DNA of 64,000 nucleotides from Floccularia luteovirens (Eukaryota; Basidiomycota; Agaricomycetes; Agaricales; Squamanitaceae): contig VSJF01000003.1 of NCBI GenBank assembly GCA_009739215.1, positions 682,001-746,000 of the forward strand, given 5' to 3'. How positions within the stretch are numbered: position 1 is the first letter of the stretch; each line of letters starts with the position of its first letter. A program made the translations under genes and the position numbers. Positions 50,225-61,396 of this stretch are shown here, in pieces. The notes under the pieces were generated by a model. That model searched no databases. It saw only the letters and a program-made list of their open reading frames with translations, and was not told where the DNA came from.

Positions 50225-50511
50225 GGGTTGAGGAATGATTGGGTGGCTGTGTTGATGTAGTGTATTCTTTATTCGTGACATGGGATTGTAAAAGTCTTTC
50301 TTATCCAGCAAATACCATTGAACAATATCAATGATAACCAAATCGTACTTGTATCATTGACAGACGCAGTGTGCAGCCATTAAACATTTAATAGACACCC
50401 ACAGTAAGTAAGTAGTGTCGACATCTATTTAGGCATGCTGATTGCATTGCTACTTACATAATCATAATTTTCGCGACTGTTCTTGCTTACTTACAAACGC
50501 TAGCGGCTAGC

Positions 50512-51997
50512 ATGGTACTACAGGCTGCCCCCATCCTCCACTTCAGTGGCCACCAGCACTTTCGAACCAGACTTGTCCTCTCAATTCTCAGTGGAAAGTC
50601 AGTACGAATAGACAAAATCCGCTCGGAAGACAAAAATCCTGGTCTCAGAGGTATGTATTCAAAACTTCATGTATTAATTAGGCTCTGACCCAAACAAATT
50701 TTAGATTACGAGATTAGTCTATTGCGACTCCTTGAAAAAGTCACCAATGGGACCATCATTGAAATCTCAGTGACTGGTGCGTATATATCACTCTACCGTA
50801 GCCTTGGAACGCCATATAAGCAACTTTTTAGGTACTGCCATCCTTTTTAAACCCGGTATTATCTCTGGCGGTGTTGTATTACACGACTGTCCTCTCTCTC
50901 GCTCGGTCGGATACTTCTTGGAGCCAATTATTATGTTTGCACCTTTCTCCAAGCGGCCCATGGAACTTACTTTGAAGGGCATCACGACAGATGAAAATGA
51001 CCTTTCTGTGAGCCTTATTCTATGCTATCTGGTGCACGGCTTTTTGAAAATCTTTTACATCCCGTTAGGTAGATTTGATACGGATAGTCACACTACCCCA
51101 TCTACAACTCTTCGGTATCTCTGATGGCCTTGAACTTAGAGTATGTGGAATGATTTTTTTATTTGTTTAGGTTAACTGAACTACACTAGATTAAAAAAAG
51201 AGGCTCACCTCCTGGGGGTGGTGGCGAAGTCCAATTTTTATGCCCCATTGTTAAGCAAGTGAAAACGTTGAATTTCGTGGAACCGGGGAAAATAAAGCGG
51301 ATACGGGGAATAGCGTATGGATACTATATTTTTATTAATGCTCTGGGTTTTTGAATAATATTCTAGTCATGCTGTGAGAGTCAGCCCTCAAATTTCAAAT
51401 CGCATGATTGAGGCATCACGCTCTATACTAAACCGATATATCCCCGATATATATCTTTACTCGGACGTTTACAAAGGCGAAGAGAGTGGCAAGTGTGTTA
51501 TATTCCTGGCTCTTTTTTTTGGAAACCTTAATGATCCATTACAGATCTCCCGGATATGCGTTAAGTATTACGGCAGAATCAACAACATCTGCTATCTGCT
51601 GTGCAGAGGCGATATCTGAGCCAGGCATTGCTCCAGAGGATATTGCACTGAAGGCTACGCGCGCACTACTATCGGAGCTGGATAAAGGAGGATGTATTGA
51701 CCGCAAGCACCAGCCACTCATTCTACTCATGATGGTGCTTGGTAGTGAAGACGTAGGTCGCTGCCGGATGAGTGAACCAACTTCACGCACGTATGTCTGA
51801 TACTTATATTCCTTCAATGTTTATTAACATGCATATTAACCCATATCTATAGAGTTCAATTCTTACGTGACGTGCGCAGTTTCTTTGGGACGACATTTAA
51901 AATTGTTCCTGCAGATCCCTCGGATTTAAATTGCAGTCAACTGTTGTATTCGTGTTACGGAACTGGCTATGTGAATGCCAATCGGACCCTTGCATAA
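50512..51997 (+). CDS. RCL1: Rcl1-like rRNA processing protein (RNA cyclase-like)
   Basis: Rcl1 belongs to the RNA 3'-phosphate cyclase family but acts with Bms1 in pre-18S rRNA processing in the nucleolus. The start is the ATG at 50512 (MVLQAAPILHFSGHQHFRTRL). Conserved blocks are LLRLLEKVTNGTIIEIS, VTGTAILFKPGIISGGVVLHDC, RSVGYFLEPIIMFAPFSKRP, GSPPGGGGEVQFLCP and RGIAYAVRVSPQISNRMIE, with later GYALSITAESTTSAI and SELDKGGCIDRKHQPLILLM. The TAA stop is at 51995-51997. The GGGGEV motif is retained, while the nucleotidyl-transfer His region typical of true cyclases is not obvious, as expected for Rcl1. Introns are at several points. Confidence 0.92.
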
Positions 51998-52192
51998 TCT
52001 TTGTTGTATCTGCAGCAGATTTAAGATAAACGCGAGTCAGTGCTTGGGTGATGTATTTTAAGTGTACTAGACGACCCATTAATTATTACAATAATAGAAC
52101 AACATTCGCGATTGTCAGGTCTTGACGTCTAGCTTCCCTAATTTTGCGAAATGTTAAACAATACAACGGAATGAACAAATCTGGTGTACATT

Positions 52193-53041
52193 TTATCTCC
52201 TGTGTTTGTATATGTAAGCAAGTGTCGTACAGGCCACACCAAAGGCAAACCCAACAGCAGACGGTAATAGTTGGCTGGTTTGGTTATGCAGTAGTTCTGC
52301 TTTTGTATGACGGATCCCCCCTATCTCTTCTACCATCGGTACTCGGTCTTTCTCCCATCCTTCATCCAACAACCGGCGCATGATAGGTTCTGTCATTTGG
52401 GCCATATCTTCCATTGGCCAGGAATTACACAATTCTGTCATCCACTTCATTCTTCTCCTACCCAGTGGGCCTCCAACTCCAGGCGCTCGTTCTTTCAATA
52501 AACTCCGCAGCTCTCCAACCCGCTCAATAGCCGCACCCTCCAGACCAGACAAGCTTTTTTGAACGCGTCCACGTATAAGACTCGCGAGGCGCGGTCCATT
52601 TCCATTTGTGGATATCATGATCTGCAAAGGGCCATCGCGCAGTTGTGCACCAAAGTAAAAGTCGCATAATTCGGGAATATCAGCAGCATTGACGGGAATA
52701 TGAGCAGTGCGTGCCATGGTAGCGATGTCGCGGGAGAGCTCGGGATCGTCAAGCGCGGTTAAAACCATATCAATGTCATCCAGCTCTTGGGGACCCTCGT
52801 AAAGACGGGGGCGGTGAGTGATGCGATCAGGATGTGTCGATAAGAGCTGGGCAGTACGAGAGTAAAGACCTCCTGTCGGTGCAAGAAGTGTGATATGCGC
52901 ATCAGTTGTGAGGATAGAGTCAATACGCTGAGCCGCAACCTCGCCACCACCGACAATGAGAACAGACTTTCCAGTAAGCTGCCACGCTATGAGTAGAGAG
53001 CCACCACCAATTTGTTTTTTGGACGGGGGTGTATTTGACAT
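52193..53041 (-). CDS. MET8: Siroheme synthase Met8 (dehydrogenase/ferrochelatase)
   Basis: Met8 oxidises precorrin-2 and inserts iron to make siroheme, the cofactor of sulfite reductase. This is a single exon of 282 residues (yeast Met8 is about the same). The NAD-binding fold begins with GKSVLIVGGGEVAAQRIDSI. The core continues with DDIDMVLTALDDPELSRDIA, IPVNAADIPELCDFYFGAQL and ISTNGNGPRLASLIRGRVQ. The C-terminal part ends in SAVGFAFGVACTTLAYIY, a probable membrane helix that the family does not always have. The start is the ATG at 53039-53041. A CACGTG box lies 108 bases upstream, consistent with sulfur control. Confidence 0.95.
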   Translation of the reverse strand: MSNTPPSKKQIGGGSLLIAWQLTGKSVLIVGGGEVAAQRIDSILTTDAHITLLAPTGGLYSRTAQLLSTHPDRITHRPRLYEGPQELDDIDMVLTALDDPELSRDIATMARTAHIPVNAADIPELCDFYFGAQLRDGPLQIMISTNGNGPRLASLIRGRVQKSLSGLEGAAIERVGELRSLLKERAPGVGGPLGRRRMKWMTELCNSWPMEDMAQMTEPIMRRLLDEGWEKDRVPMVEEIGGIRHTKAELLHNQTSQLLPSAVGFAFGVACTTLAYIYKHRR

Positions 53042-53148
53042 GGTAGTCGACAGCGAAGCAGGGAAGAATGCATCTGCCTGTGCTGTCTAGCCCCGCTAAA
53101 CTATTTCGAATTCCCTGCTCTGTCACTGTACCATTGAATTCCTATTGT

Positions 53149-53154
53149 CACGTG
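53149..53154. promoter_or_regulatory. CACGTG E-box in the MET8 promoter
   Basis: The hexamer lies between MET8 and the divergent Slt11 gene, 108 bases upstream of MET8 and 97 bases before Slt11. In yeast, CACGTG is bound by Cbf1 at sulfur-assimilation genes. Function here is inferred. Confidence 0.4.
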
Positions 53155-53250
53155 CATTCAATTTGTAATCTCTGAACTGGTGACAGTGATTGCTGAACAT
53201 CTTGGTTTCCTGCTTCCAACCTCTTTGTGAAAAAATAACGATTTCTTGAA

Positions 53251-54509
53251 ATGCCACCAAAAGCAGACATTAACAAAGCAGGTTGGGAACAGAGTGAATT
53301 CCCAATTCTGTGCGAAACTTGTATGTATGTCCTTCTACTATATCGGCTTGTACTCATAAAATTTCACCAGGCCTTGGTGACAATCCCTTCATCCGAATGG
53401 TGTGTCCTAATGCTTTTCTGTGTGGAACTCTCAATAACTCTCTTCAGTCAAAGCAAGAATATGGTCGCTCTTGTGGAACCTGCGCTCGCCCCTTTACAGT
53501 CTTCCGATGGAATCCAGGCTCGGGAATGCGCTTTAAAACGACCGTCATTTGCCAAACCTGTGCCAAAGTCAAAAACGTTTGCCAGACATGCTTGCTCGAC
53601 CTTGAGTACGGCTTACCTACTCAAGTCCGCGACACTGCTCTTGGAGTCCAGAACGAAGCACCAACGAGTGATATAAATAGGGAATATTATGCACAAAATA
53701 TGGAGAACAAGGTATTTTCTTAACTATCTTGTACTGCTGGCTGGGCTTACAACATCTCTATTGGTTTAGCTGAATGGTGGTAAATCTGGACTTGACACAG
53801 TGCGAACATCATCAGCAGGCAAAGAAATGCTAAAACAACTTGCACGAACTGATCCATACTATAAACGGAACCGACCCCATGTGTGTTCATTTTTCATTAA
53901 AGGAGAATGCACCCGTGGAAGTGAATGTCCGTACCGCCACGAGAAACCGCAGGACAATGAGCTCTCACATCAGAATATGCAAGACCGTTATCATGGACGT
54001 AACGACCCCGTTGCAAATAAAATAATGTCTTCACATGCTGAAACACAAGGACTGAAACCTCCAGAAGACACAACCATTGTAAGTCATTCTTACCTCAACT
54101 CATTGCACGAGAAATGTTCATGCGAGTTATTACGAAGACTTCGCTATTCCTCTCTTCGCTTTCTCCATCATCCACAGAGCTAAGTATCCGCACAAGGGTA
54201 CTTCACTCCCTCCCGACAGTGCAGCCAACACAACTTAAATCTGTTGTGCACGTTGAAAAGTCGCGGTAAGTTCATGCAGTCTCTTAAATTTATTTATACT
54301 CAAAAAAATGTGCAATCAAACTTAGCTGTGCGTTTATCAACTTCAAGGAACGCCCTGTGGCCGAGACAGCAGCTCAGGCATGGGCGAATGGCCTAGATAT
54401 TGACGGCACTCGTGTGTCGGTCAAATGGGGACGTAGTAGGCCGAAGCCAGGTGGTGCAACATCCGCACAAGCATCTACTCCGAGTGCAGTGGCAGCGGGA
54501 TCATCTTAA
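53251..54509 (+). CDS. SLT11: Spliceosome factor Slt11/Ecm2 (RBM22-like)
   Basis: Slt11/Ecm2 stabilises U2/U6 and U6 structures near the catalytic core of the spliceosome. The start is the ATG at 53251 ([20 protein letters not shown]). It has CETC and [14 protein letters not shown] zinc-knuckle sites, then [19 protein letters not shown] zinc finger (C-x7-C-x5-C-x3-H, starting at CSFFIKGE) follows. After an intron comes an RRM ([36 protein letters not shown]). The C terminus is GWxRxKP-like ([14 protein letters not shown]). The stop TAA is at 54507-54509. The domain order matches the family exactly. Confidence 0.93.
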
Positions 54510-54986
54510 CGTGCATTCCTGTTAATAAGGCATCATTAGAGATTATGGTAATTGAATACCCTTTTACATCGTTACAACTTGCTCATGTACTTGTTACGCT
54601 TAATAAGCCTTTGTCGTGCTATTCCATTCTTGTTTTTCCATCTTGTATTTATGCTATCAATCAGTGGCATGATTTGCGGCATGTAAACCGGGGACCAAGC
54701 AAAAGGGGAGAGGTTCCACTTAATTTTTAAGCTTTTTAAGGATGTAACCCCGTGTGGTACAACTGTCCCTTCTTGATCATACTAACGGAGTTCCAGAATA
54801 GGTATTCGGTTCTCCATAACGGGTAGCCTCTTGTATGTGCAGATCTTATGAAGTTTAAACTAACCTGACATAATATTGTTTTTGGGTGTAACAGAATCCA
54901 GTACAATGTCTACATTACTTCATAAATATCCATTTGTCAAACTTGTGAATCAATTTTTCTAGATCTGTTCAAGTAATACTTGAACA
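54510..54986. other. Intergenic region between the convergent Slt11 and sulfur-transporter genes
   Basis: About 480 AT-rich bases hold the two 3' ends. A 61-residue frame (54545-54730) is not convincing. No gene or repeat was recognised. Confidence 0.4.
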
Positions 54987-56463
54987 TTATACCAATAACC
55001 CCCCGGCAGCAAATGCACCTAACCATGCTGCTGTCAATGGTACATTCGAACCAGACATGAGGGCACGACCAAAATTCACTAGTCCTGGTCCAGCTGTCAC
55101 GTTTTTTATTCGTTATCGGTCCTGCAACGCAGACAGGTGATGGAGGGGAAACTCACGACAGATACCGCACATACCCCACCCAATGCCAAACAAGGCTGAG
55201 CCTCCTAGCAGACGCATGTCTACCTTTCCGTCCCCTGGAATAGACCACTTGCCACCCAGGCGAGGTACATTTGGTCCTCGCGCCCAACGATATAGAATCA
55301 TGGATAAAGGTAGAGCACCTACCGCTAAGCATGCGAGGGATGGATCAAAAGCGGGATGTGGTGGTAAAAGTAAGAACGAAATGACGCGTATAGGTTCACT
55401 CAGATTCGATAGGCGCAAGGCCAGAGCAAACTGGACAGATGTGACTAGCAGGGCAAAGTTGCGTAAGAAACTGCTACGGGCGGTAGTACCGGATGATTGT
55501 TCATCTTGTGATGCACTGAGGTTGGACTTGTTGTGTAGAAGAGGGGCCGATTCAGACCGAGATGGTGCCTAAAATAAAATGATTAAGAACACTTGCAACA
55601 GTGAAAGCGTTGACGCACAATCAAATAAAGGAGGGTAGAGGCGGCAAGCGGGATTGCTTGCGACAGAAGGAGCTGCAGACCGTGTGGTCCTAATGACCAA
55701 TCAGCGGGAGTGATGGGTGATAGGTTCCCATGCATTGCGCGTGCTGTTATCACCCCTGTGGTGAAAAATGTTGCTGTTGCCATAAAGGATCTGTTGGATC
55801 GGGGTGAGTCACATTTATGCTCTAAGAATTTATCAAATCACCGCGGTTTTAAAACCGGGATAGAAAAAACAGTTCATTGTGAAGAAGGAATGGAGTAGGA
55901 CAAAGTCGGAGTATATGTGTATCCGACACGCATATCCTACATTTAATCTACTCCTGTTCTGGAAGCAAAGTGACAATGCTTCCCTTACCTAAGGGAAAGT
56001 CGTGCAAGACCAGCGACCATATGCCTGCATGGTGTGTGGATTTAATAATGAGCTGTGAGCCTCCATGAGGTGATTATCATTCTCACCCAGAGGTACAACC
56101 ATTGGCCAACTATATGTAGGATAATGCGAAAATCAACATTTTATATTCCGACCGAATGACTGATATAAATTACAAACACACCTGTGAACCAACGCCTGTC
56201 AGAAATCCAGAAATCAGAATCTGGGAAGGCGGAAGGTGCGCAAGGAGGGCAAGGCCAGGACCATCGCGCTCAAGATGAGACACAATGGCACCACCAAGGA
56301 TCAAGCCAGTGACACCCATGGATGCCTCTAAATTGCCGCGCAGGGCACGGTGGACAAAACCGGATATTCCAAATACGCTACCATTCAGTAACACAAGAAA
56401 ATGAACAGGCACAGTGAGGGTGAGACCACCAAGGAAAGACTGCACGGGGGTGGGTGCAGACAT
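54987..56463 (-). CDS. YeeE/YedE-family sulfur transporter
   Basis: A multi-helix membrane protein of the YeeE/YedE (DUF395, sulphur transport) family. The start is the ATG at 56461-56463 (MSAPTPVQSFLGGL). The first half reads HFLVLLNGSVFGISGFVHRALRGN and VTGLILGGAI. It is followed by a spliced conserved GCTSGH motif, then MVAGLARLSLR, containing the conserved Cys. The second half has FFTTGVITARAMHGN and LQLLLSQAIPLAASTLLYL. It then has ALRLSNLSEPIRVISFLL and the second family motif MRLLGGSALFGIGWGMCGICPGPG, with its Cys. The C terminus ends near AAWLGAFAAGGLLV (TAA at 54987-54989). The bacterial homologues transport thiosulfate, so a role in sulfur uptake is likely but not proven here. At about 360 residues it is close to the family size. 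Confidence 0.85.
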
Positions 56464-57782
56464 GACTGTACTAGCGGAAAGACAGAGAAGTAGCGATGCA
56501 GTGATTGTACATTGTCGACAAGGAGCCTCGTATTTTTTATTTTTATTTTGGTTTCCGTAATTTTGTTTTTCTATCGGAAATCGGGAGAAAATATAAGTGG
56601 TTCTGGCATTTGCACGTAGGGTGGCGCGTCACCAGGGGGCATCACATTCCATCTTAGGTATTAATGAGACCTTGGGATCTCACGATAAATTCCATTCAAT
56701 CTCACTCCCTTACTCGCTTACGCCACTGTCCGGCTCAGCACTTTCCCACGTGACAAACATAGTGCACGGACCAAAGCCAAAGCATACCACACAATCAATT
56801 CCCTTCAAATTTCATCGACATCACTCATCAATCTTTTCTTCGTTTTTTTTCTCATCGTTGGCGACGTGTGTGACGTTCTATATGTAAGTCATCTGCTCTT
56901 GTCATTTCGAAGTTCCTTCTTCAAGTGATGACTTCATTCTCTTCCCCGTCCTACACGACCATGCCGAGATACAGAGCTTGTCTGTTCGCAACGGACGCGT
57001 TCTTCGGATCGCATAGTGTACTTGCCAGTGCCATTTCGTCTGATTATATCAAACTTGGTCATGTTCTGGACATCACAGCTAACCCTCTACTTTTCTCAGG
57101 TTTTTTTTTTTGGTTCTTGTGTAAGCTTCCCCATATCCTATCGTCTGTTCCCAAGTCTTTCCATCGCCCAACACGATGAAACAATACCAACATTCGCAGT
57201 TTCCACTTTAGCGTCCTCTGCGTAGCGGAGTACTCCCCCAATGCGGAACGTTTATAATCTCCCTCCTTATCGTGTCGAACCCAATTGGCACGATGGAGTG
57301 TGGGCCACCTGCTGGGTGCGCTGAACGGGAAGCGGGGGTCGGCGCGATGCGGGTTGAATGACCTTCCTTTGGATGTCTGATCTTCGTACTCTACACGAGT
57401 ACGAGAATGGCGATGATGGACTTGGGGCTTGTAACCAGAAACATCATTGACTGATTAATTTATCTTCCAGGTGTTCAAATTGTGTAGTTGCATTATGTGA
57501 TTCGGTTAGAATTGTCAAATTTTGAATGCAGTGCTTTACAATGATTCCCGTTGGCCTTAAGTTTGGCAGGTGAAAATAGTGTTTCATATATAGTCTGGAA
57601 AATGTAGTACAAAGTATGAATGACTCGGTTGGATCATTCACTATATTCAGTGTTAGTATGAAGAAATTTAGCATAAGGTCTCCAATGTTTAAGCTAGTGT
57701 CTATCAAATAAAATGTCCACTGGTGTCCAAATGTAATACATGATAAAAGACAACGCTCAAGTCATTTGACAGCAAGAATCTA
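56464..57782. other. Long intergenic stretch, no gene supported
   Basis: About 1.3 kb between the sulfur transporter and the LEA2-type gene. A CACGTG box lies at 56747-56752, 284 bases upstream of the transporter. Short frames (56925-57179, 57016-57225) have no recognisable motif. There is a T-rich tract near 57103-57114 and a small inverted repeat near 57216-57232. Nothing points to a known RNA gene. Confidence 0.45.
56747..56752. promoter_or_regulatory. CACGTG E-box upstream of the YeeE/YedE gene
   Basis: A CACGTG with flank CC/AC lies 284 bases upstream of the sulfur transporter's start codon. It matches the boxes upstream of MET8 and MTHFR. The link is inferred from position and sequence. 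Confidence 0.35.
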
Positions 57783-59243
57783 TCACGTTGCATTCCCAAG
57801 CAAACCACCTATGCTACCTACAGAACCCATCAGACCCTAAAACAATATAAGCAAATGGACTGGATGCAAGAAGTTGATTTACCTCTAAATCCTTTGGATC
57901 TAGTGGGCATAAGAAAGTGAACTCATTGGAAATCACTGGTGAAATTGTGATAATCAGAATCCGCAGTCCCAGCTACAAATGATTCACAAAGATGTTAACA
58001 ATGTATAAACGTCTGCGATCAAGAGACAAACCGTTATCTTATACTTCACGGTAATGTTGCTCTTGGCTCCGCCCAGCGTGCCACACTTTTGTGCAAGGTC
58101 TAACAGAATCTTGCCTTCTGGATCCGAAGATTTTTTATAGATGATCTGGAAGGGGAACTGGAAATTTGTGAAGGAATTTGAATTAAAGACAATGTTGTTC
58201 TGAGTTCCTCCCCCAACGTCTGTGTCATTGATAGGATAAATGATCTGAAATACAGTAATGAACGAGATGATATTGAGATTGACAAAACATAACAGCTTAC
58301 TTCGGCTTTTATCGTCTTGAGGTTGACAGTGAAATAATTAGGATTATTCACGCTGGACGCCCGGAGTCAGCTGAGAACTTCTTATAATAAAAATATGTAA
58401 TTCGCGTACGTTATGTTTACACCTAGGTTTATTGTGACCCCATCTTCCTGTAATTGTATCTGCAATAATTATTATTAACAAATCATCCGTAAACAGTTCA
58501 TGCTTACAGCACTGCCTTGCTGCGCAACGGTCTGTACATCGCCGATCGTCACTGCAGGAGGGCGTATCCACTATGGATTATGTCAGGAACAAATGGGGAT
58601 AACTGTTGGTGAATGGGGAACCGTTACTAACCAGAGCCAAAGAGAGCGCAATGCCAAGAATTAGTAGGATAACAATCATGATGGTGCAGCAGCAAAATCG
58701 TCCCACACAACGCCCGCGTCCTCCCTGTATATCATGGTGCATTGAGAAACACATCGGAGAGCCAAAGATGATACAAACTTTTGTCCACAAGTTTCCTTGG
58801 TGGTCAAACCTGAACGCCTTCAGCGCACTCGCAGACCTATTTGGACATTCTATTATGCGGTTGCCTACATAGTAGCCTAAATATACACACCTTCCTCTCG
58901 GTTGATCATATACTGACGGAAACACCTCCTTCCCCCGTGAATTCGCCAGGTTGCGAGACCCGCGAGACCCCAAAGTCCCTCTACCGCGCGTCAAAAGAGC
59001 GTTTTGCGATGGTTGCCGTACATGGCTTGGGTCTTGCTCCTGCTGGGGAAATGCATCCTGCTCGTTGTATGTATAGTCCCCTACTGCACCTGGGACGTCG
59101 TATCCACCATGGTCGTAGGTCCTATGTGGTTGTGAGTATGGGTTTGGATAGTCGTAAGCCTGCTCGGCAAAGGGATAAGCTCGTGACTGAGACGGGCTGC
59201 GATACCGTTTCGGTATGTCGGTATATGGGTCAGGATAAGACAT
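57783..59243 (-). CDS. LEA2-type single-pass membrane protein
   Basis: A basidiomycete protein with a Pro/Tyr/Ser/Arg-rich cytosolic N terminus (SYPDPYTDIPKRYRSPSQS at the start), one membrane helix and a C-terminal late-embryogenesis-abundant (LEA2)-like beta-domain. The cysteine-rich pre-helix segment is GGRGRCVGRFCCC. The helix reads TIMIVILLILGIALSLAL. Next come PPAVTIGDVQTVAQQGSAI and GVNITVRNSNNPNYFTVNL with IKAEIIYPINDTDVGGGT. The sheet ends with IITISPVISNEFTF. The stop TGA is at 57783-57785. Function is unknown; related plant and fungal LEA2 membrane proteins occur at the plasma or vacuole membrane. The ATG at 59241-59243 opens the Tyr-rich tail. Confidence 0.75.
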
Positions 59244-59446
59244 GATAGAAAAGAAAGGAAAGATTTAGAAGATGGAAGATGGTAGGAATAAAGAAAGGAA
59301 ACGTTGGAGTGGACGCAGCACTGTTGTCAGTTGTCCGTTGTCTAATAACACAGACTTTCCTTATGGGGTTTCAACTACACAGCATTCAAATTCAGAATAT
59401 TCATGACGTGTCCCAAAATATATATTAACGTTTGTACATAGAATCA

Positions 59447-61020
59447 CTAGCCCTCAGCACTAAAGAACCGTTGCGGCGCCGCACTAGATGATTCAAGGCC
59501 CGACAGGCCTGACCGTTGGTTGATAGCAGCTGAAGGAACAAACTGACGGGTTCGTGAGAACGTGTTAGCAGGCGTTACTATTCTCCTTCCTGGCGAGTTG
59601 AAACCTGGACCCGGGTTACTGTTGCTCCCTGCCTGCCTTAGCGTTTGCGGTAAGGGTGTCGGGGGCGGTCCCATATTCGTCTGCCTTCGATTTGGGTGAC
59701 CCATTTCCTGAGAATGGCCTGCAACATTCAAAGTACGGGGCATAGTCCGAGGGTTGTGGCTTCGAACATCCATTCCCCGTGATGAGTTCATACGCGAAGA
59801 ACCTGGCACAGAAACCTTTTCCTGCTGCCCTGCTAGCGCCATCTGTGGTATACCTTTCTGTTGTTCATTTGTGGATACGTTCGCACGTTTCGTTGGTATA
59901 GGAGGGAACTTGAATTTGGGTTCATTCCGACCTTGATTGTACGGGGTTGCTGGAGGTATATACGCATACTGTCTGATTTGAACCGATTATATGCGTACCA
60001 ATTAGTGTAAATTAGTGCTCGTACGTACTCGATGAACCTGCTCGAAGCTGGCCTAGAATTCTGTTGAGCATTCTGAGCACGTAGTTCTTCTTCACGAGAG
60101 GGCAAGTCGTGTGCATGTTGATTTGGAGGCAGTGTAAGTCGGTTCGGTCCCAATTGTTTAATATTGTCATAAGGACTAGAACCTGTTCTCGGTCTCCTAG
60201 ATCCCGGGTCAAACCTATGCATGTTCAGAGGAATAAAACGGTTATTAGAAAGATTGCAGTACTGTTTTTGCATTGACAACAATTGCCGCTTTCCATTAGC
60301 ATTGGCAACATCTGCAGTGCCTTCAGTGCCCAAGCCAGTGTGCTGATCAAGTCCTACCCTTTGACGGAGTTGTTCGTTTTCGTTGATAAGCGCTTCGTTT
60401 GATCTATATAAATTAAAGAGTTCTGTATTCAAGAAACAAACCATAAAAGATGTTGTATGCATCACTTCTTTAGCTGCGATACATCATGTTTGAGACGCTC
60501 AACAAGAACCCTCAGCTGGTGATGCCTTGATTGGAAGTACCGGACTTGGGAAGCCATCATTTCTTGCTGAAACTGGAGATAATGAGCACCCCTTTCGCGA
60601 TCATTGGGATTGATCACCTTTGCAGCAAATGCAATCGAATCCAGAGCCAAGGGTATTGACCGAAACCACTCTGACATCGGAGCTTCCATCTGCATATAAT
60701 GAGTGATAAGGAGGATTATAAAGTCAAACATTGATATATTTGTTACCTCTCGTTGCAAAGGTATCAACTGGACATTCTGAGAGCCGCATTGTATGCAACT
60801 CTGCTCAGGATCTGGCTCGAATATCAAGGTAAAGAGCGACAGGCTCTGTGAAACAGTTCTACTACTGACTGAGATGGTTATTGCAAATAACATGACCGCA
60901 TTCTGTAAGCCAGAAAGGTACCGGAGGTCCGGAGTTTAAGGAAAACGGGAGCTGGCATTTCGAGCAACATACAAATGCCCAGAAGTCAAATTCTGCCTGA
61001 GAACTAGAAACCGTCGACAT
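59447..61020 (-). CDS. HEI10/Zip3-like RING-type E3 (meiotic)
   Basis: This appears to be the RING family of pro-crossover factors (Zip3/HEI10/RNF212). The start is the ATG at 61018-61020. The RING-like zinc motif spans two exons: CSKCQLPF, then FWLTECGHVICNNHL and CIQCGSQN. It is followed by VQLIPLQREMEAPMSEWFRS and a helix SIAFAAKFQQEMMASQVRYF. A long coiled coil (HHQLRVLVERLKHDVSQLKKS to NEALINENEQLRQRVG) comes next, then a Pro/Ser/Arg-rich, disordered C terminus (RRPRTGSSPYDN, with GPPPTPLPQTL). The stop is at 59447. The order RING, short linker, coiled coil, disordered tail is the HEI10/Zip3 plan. SUMO or ubiquitin specificity cannot be told from this. Confidence 0.72.
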
Positions 61021-61396
61021 GGTGTTTAGTTGCACCAGTGGGATTTGCTGTCGACTGTGATTCGATGATGATTTAAAACAACTAAAGGATGATCAATGGC
61101 AGCCTGATCTGTCGGAAATCCGTTGTATTTAGTGAAGAATTTTCCTAAGAGTGTCAGTCCAGTCTGAGATTCCGGGGACCAGGTGGATGAGAGGAAGTTG
61201 TAAAGTTGCACTTATTTACAGCACTTTTGTACGTAACGTATATATACACTTTTAATGCGTTCATACGCGTTCTCAGTCGAATTGACTTGTGGACAAAGCC
61301 TTTGTCTTTTTAACTCTTAGTTTACAACAATCAACTCGTGTTGGTTCACTTTTATATCTCTATAGACAACAACGACACGTGCAGGTGAATGGTGAC

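Noticed and set aside
56925..57179. Hydrophobic 84-residue plus-strand frame
   Set aside because: It depends on a poly-T run for its helix and has no family similarity.
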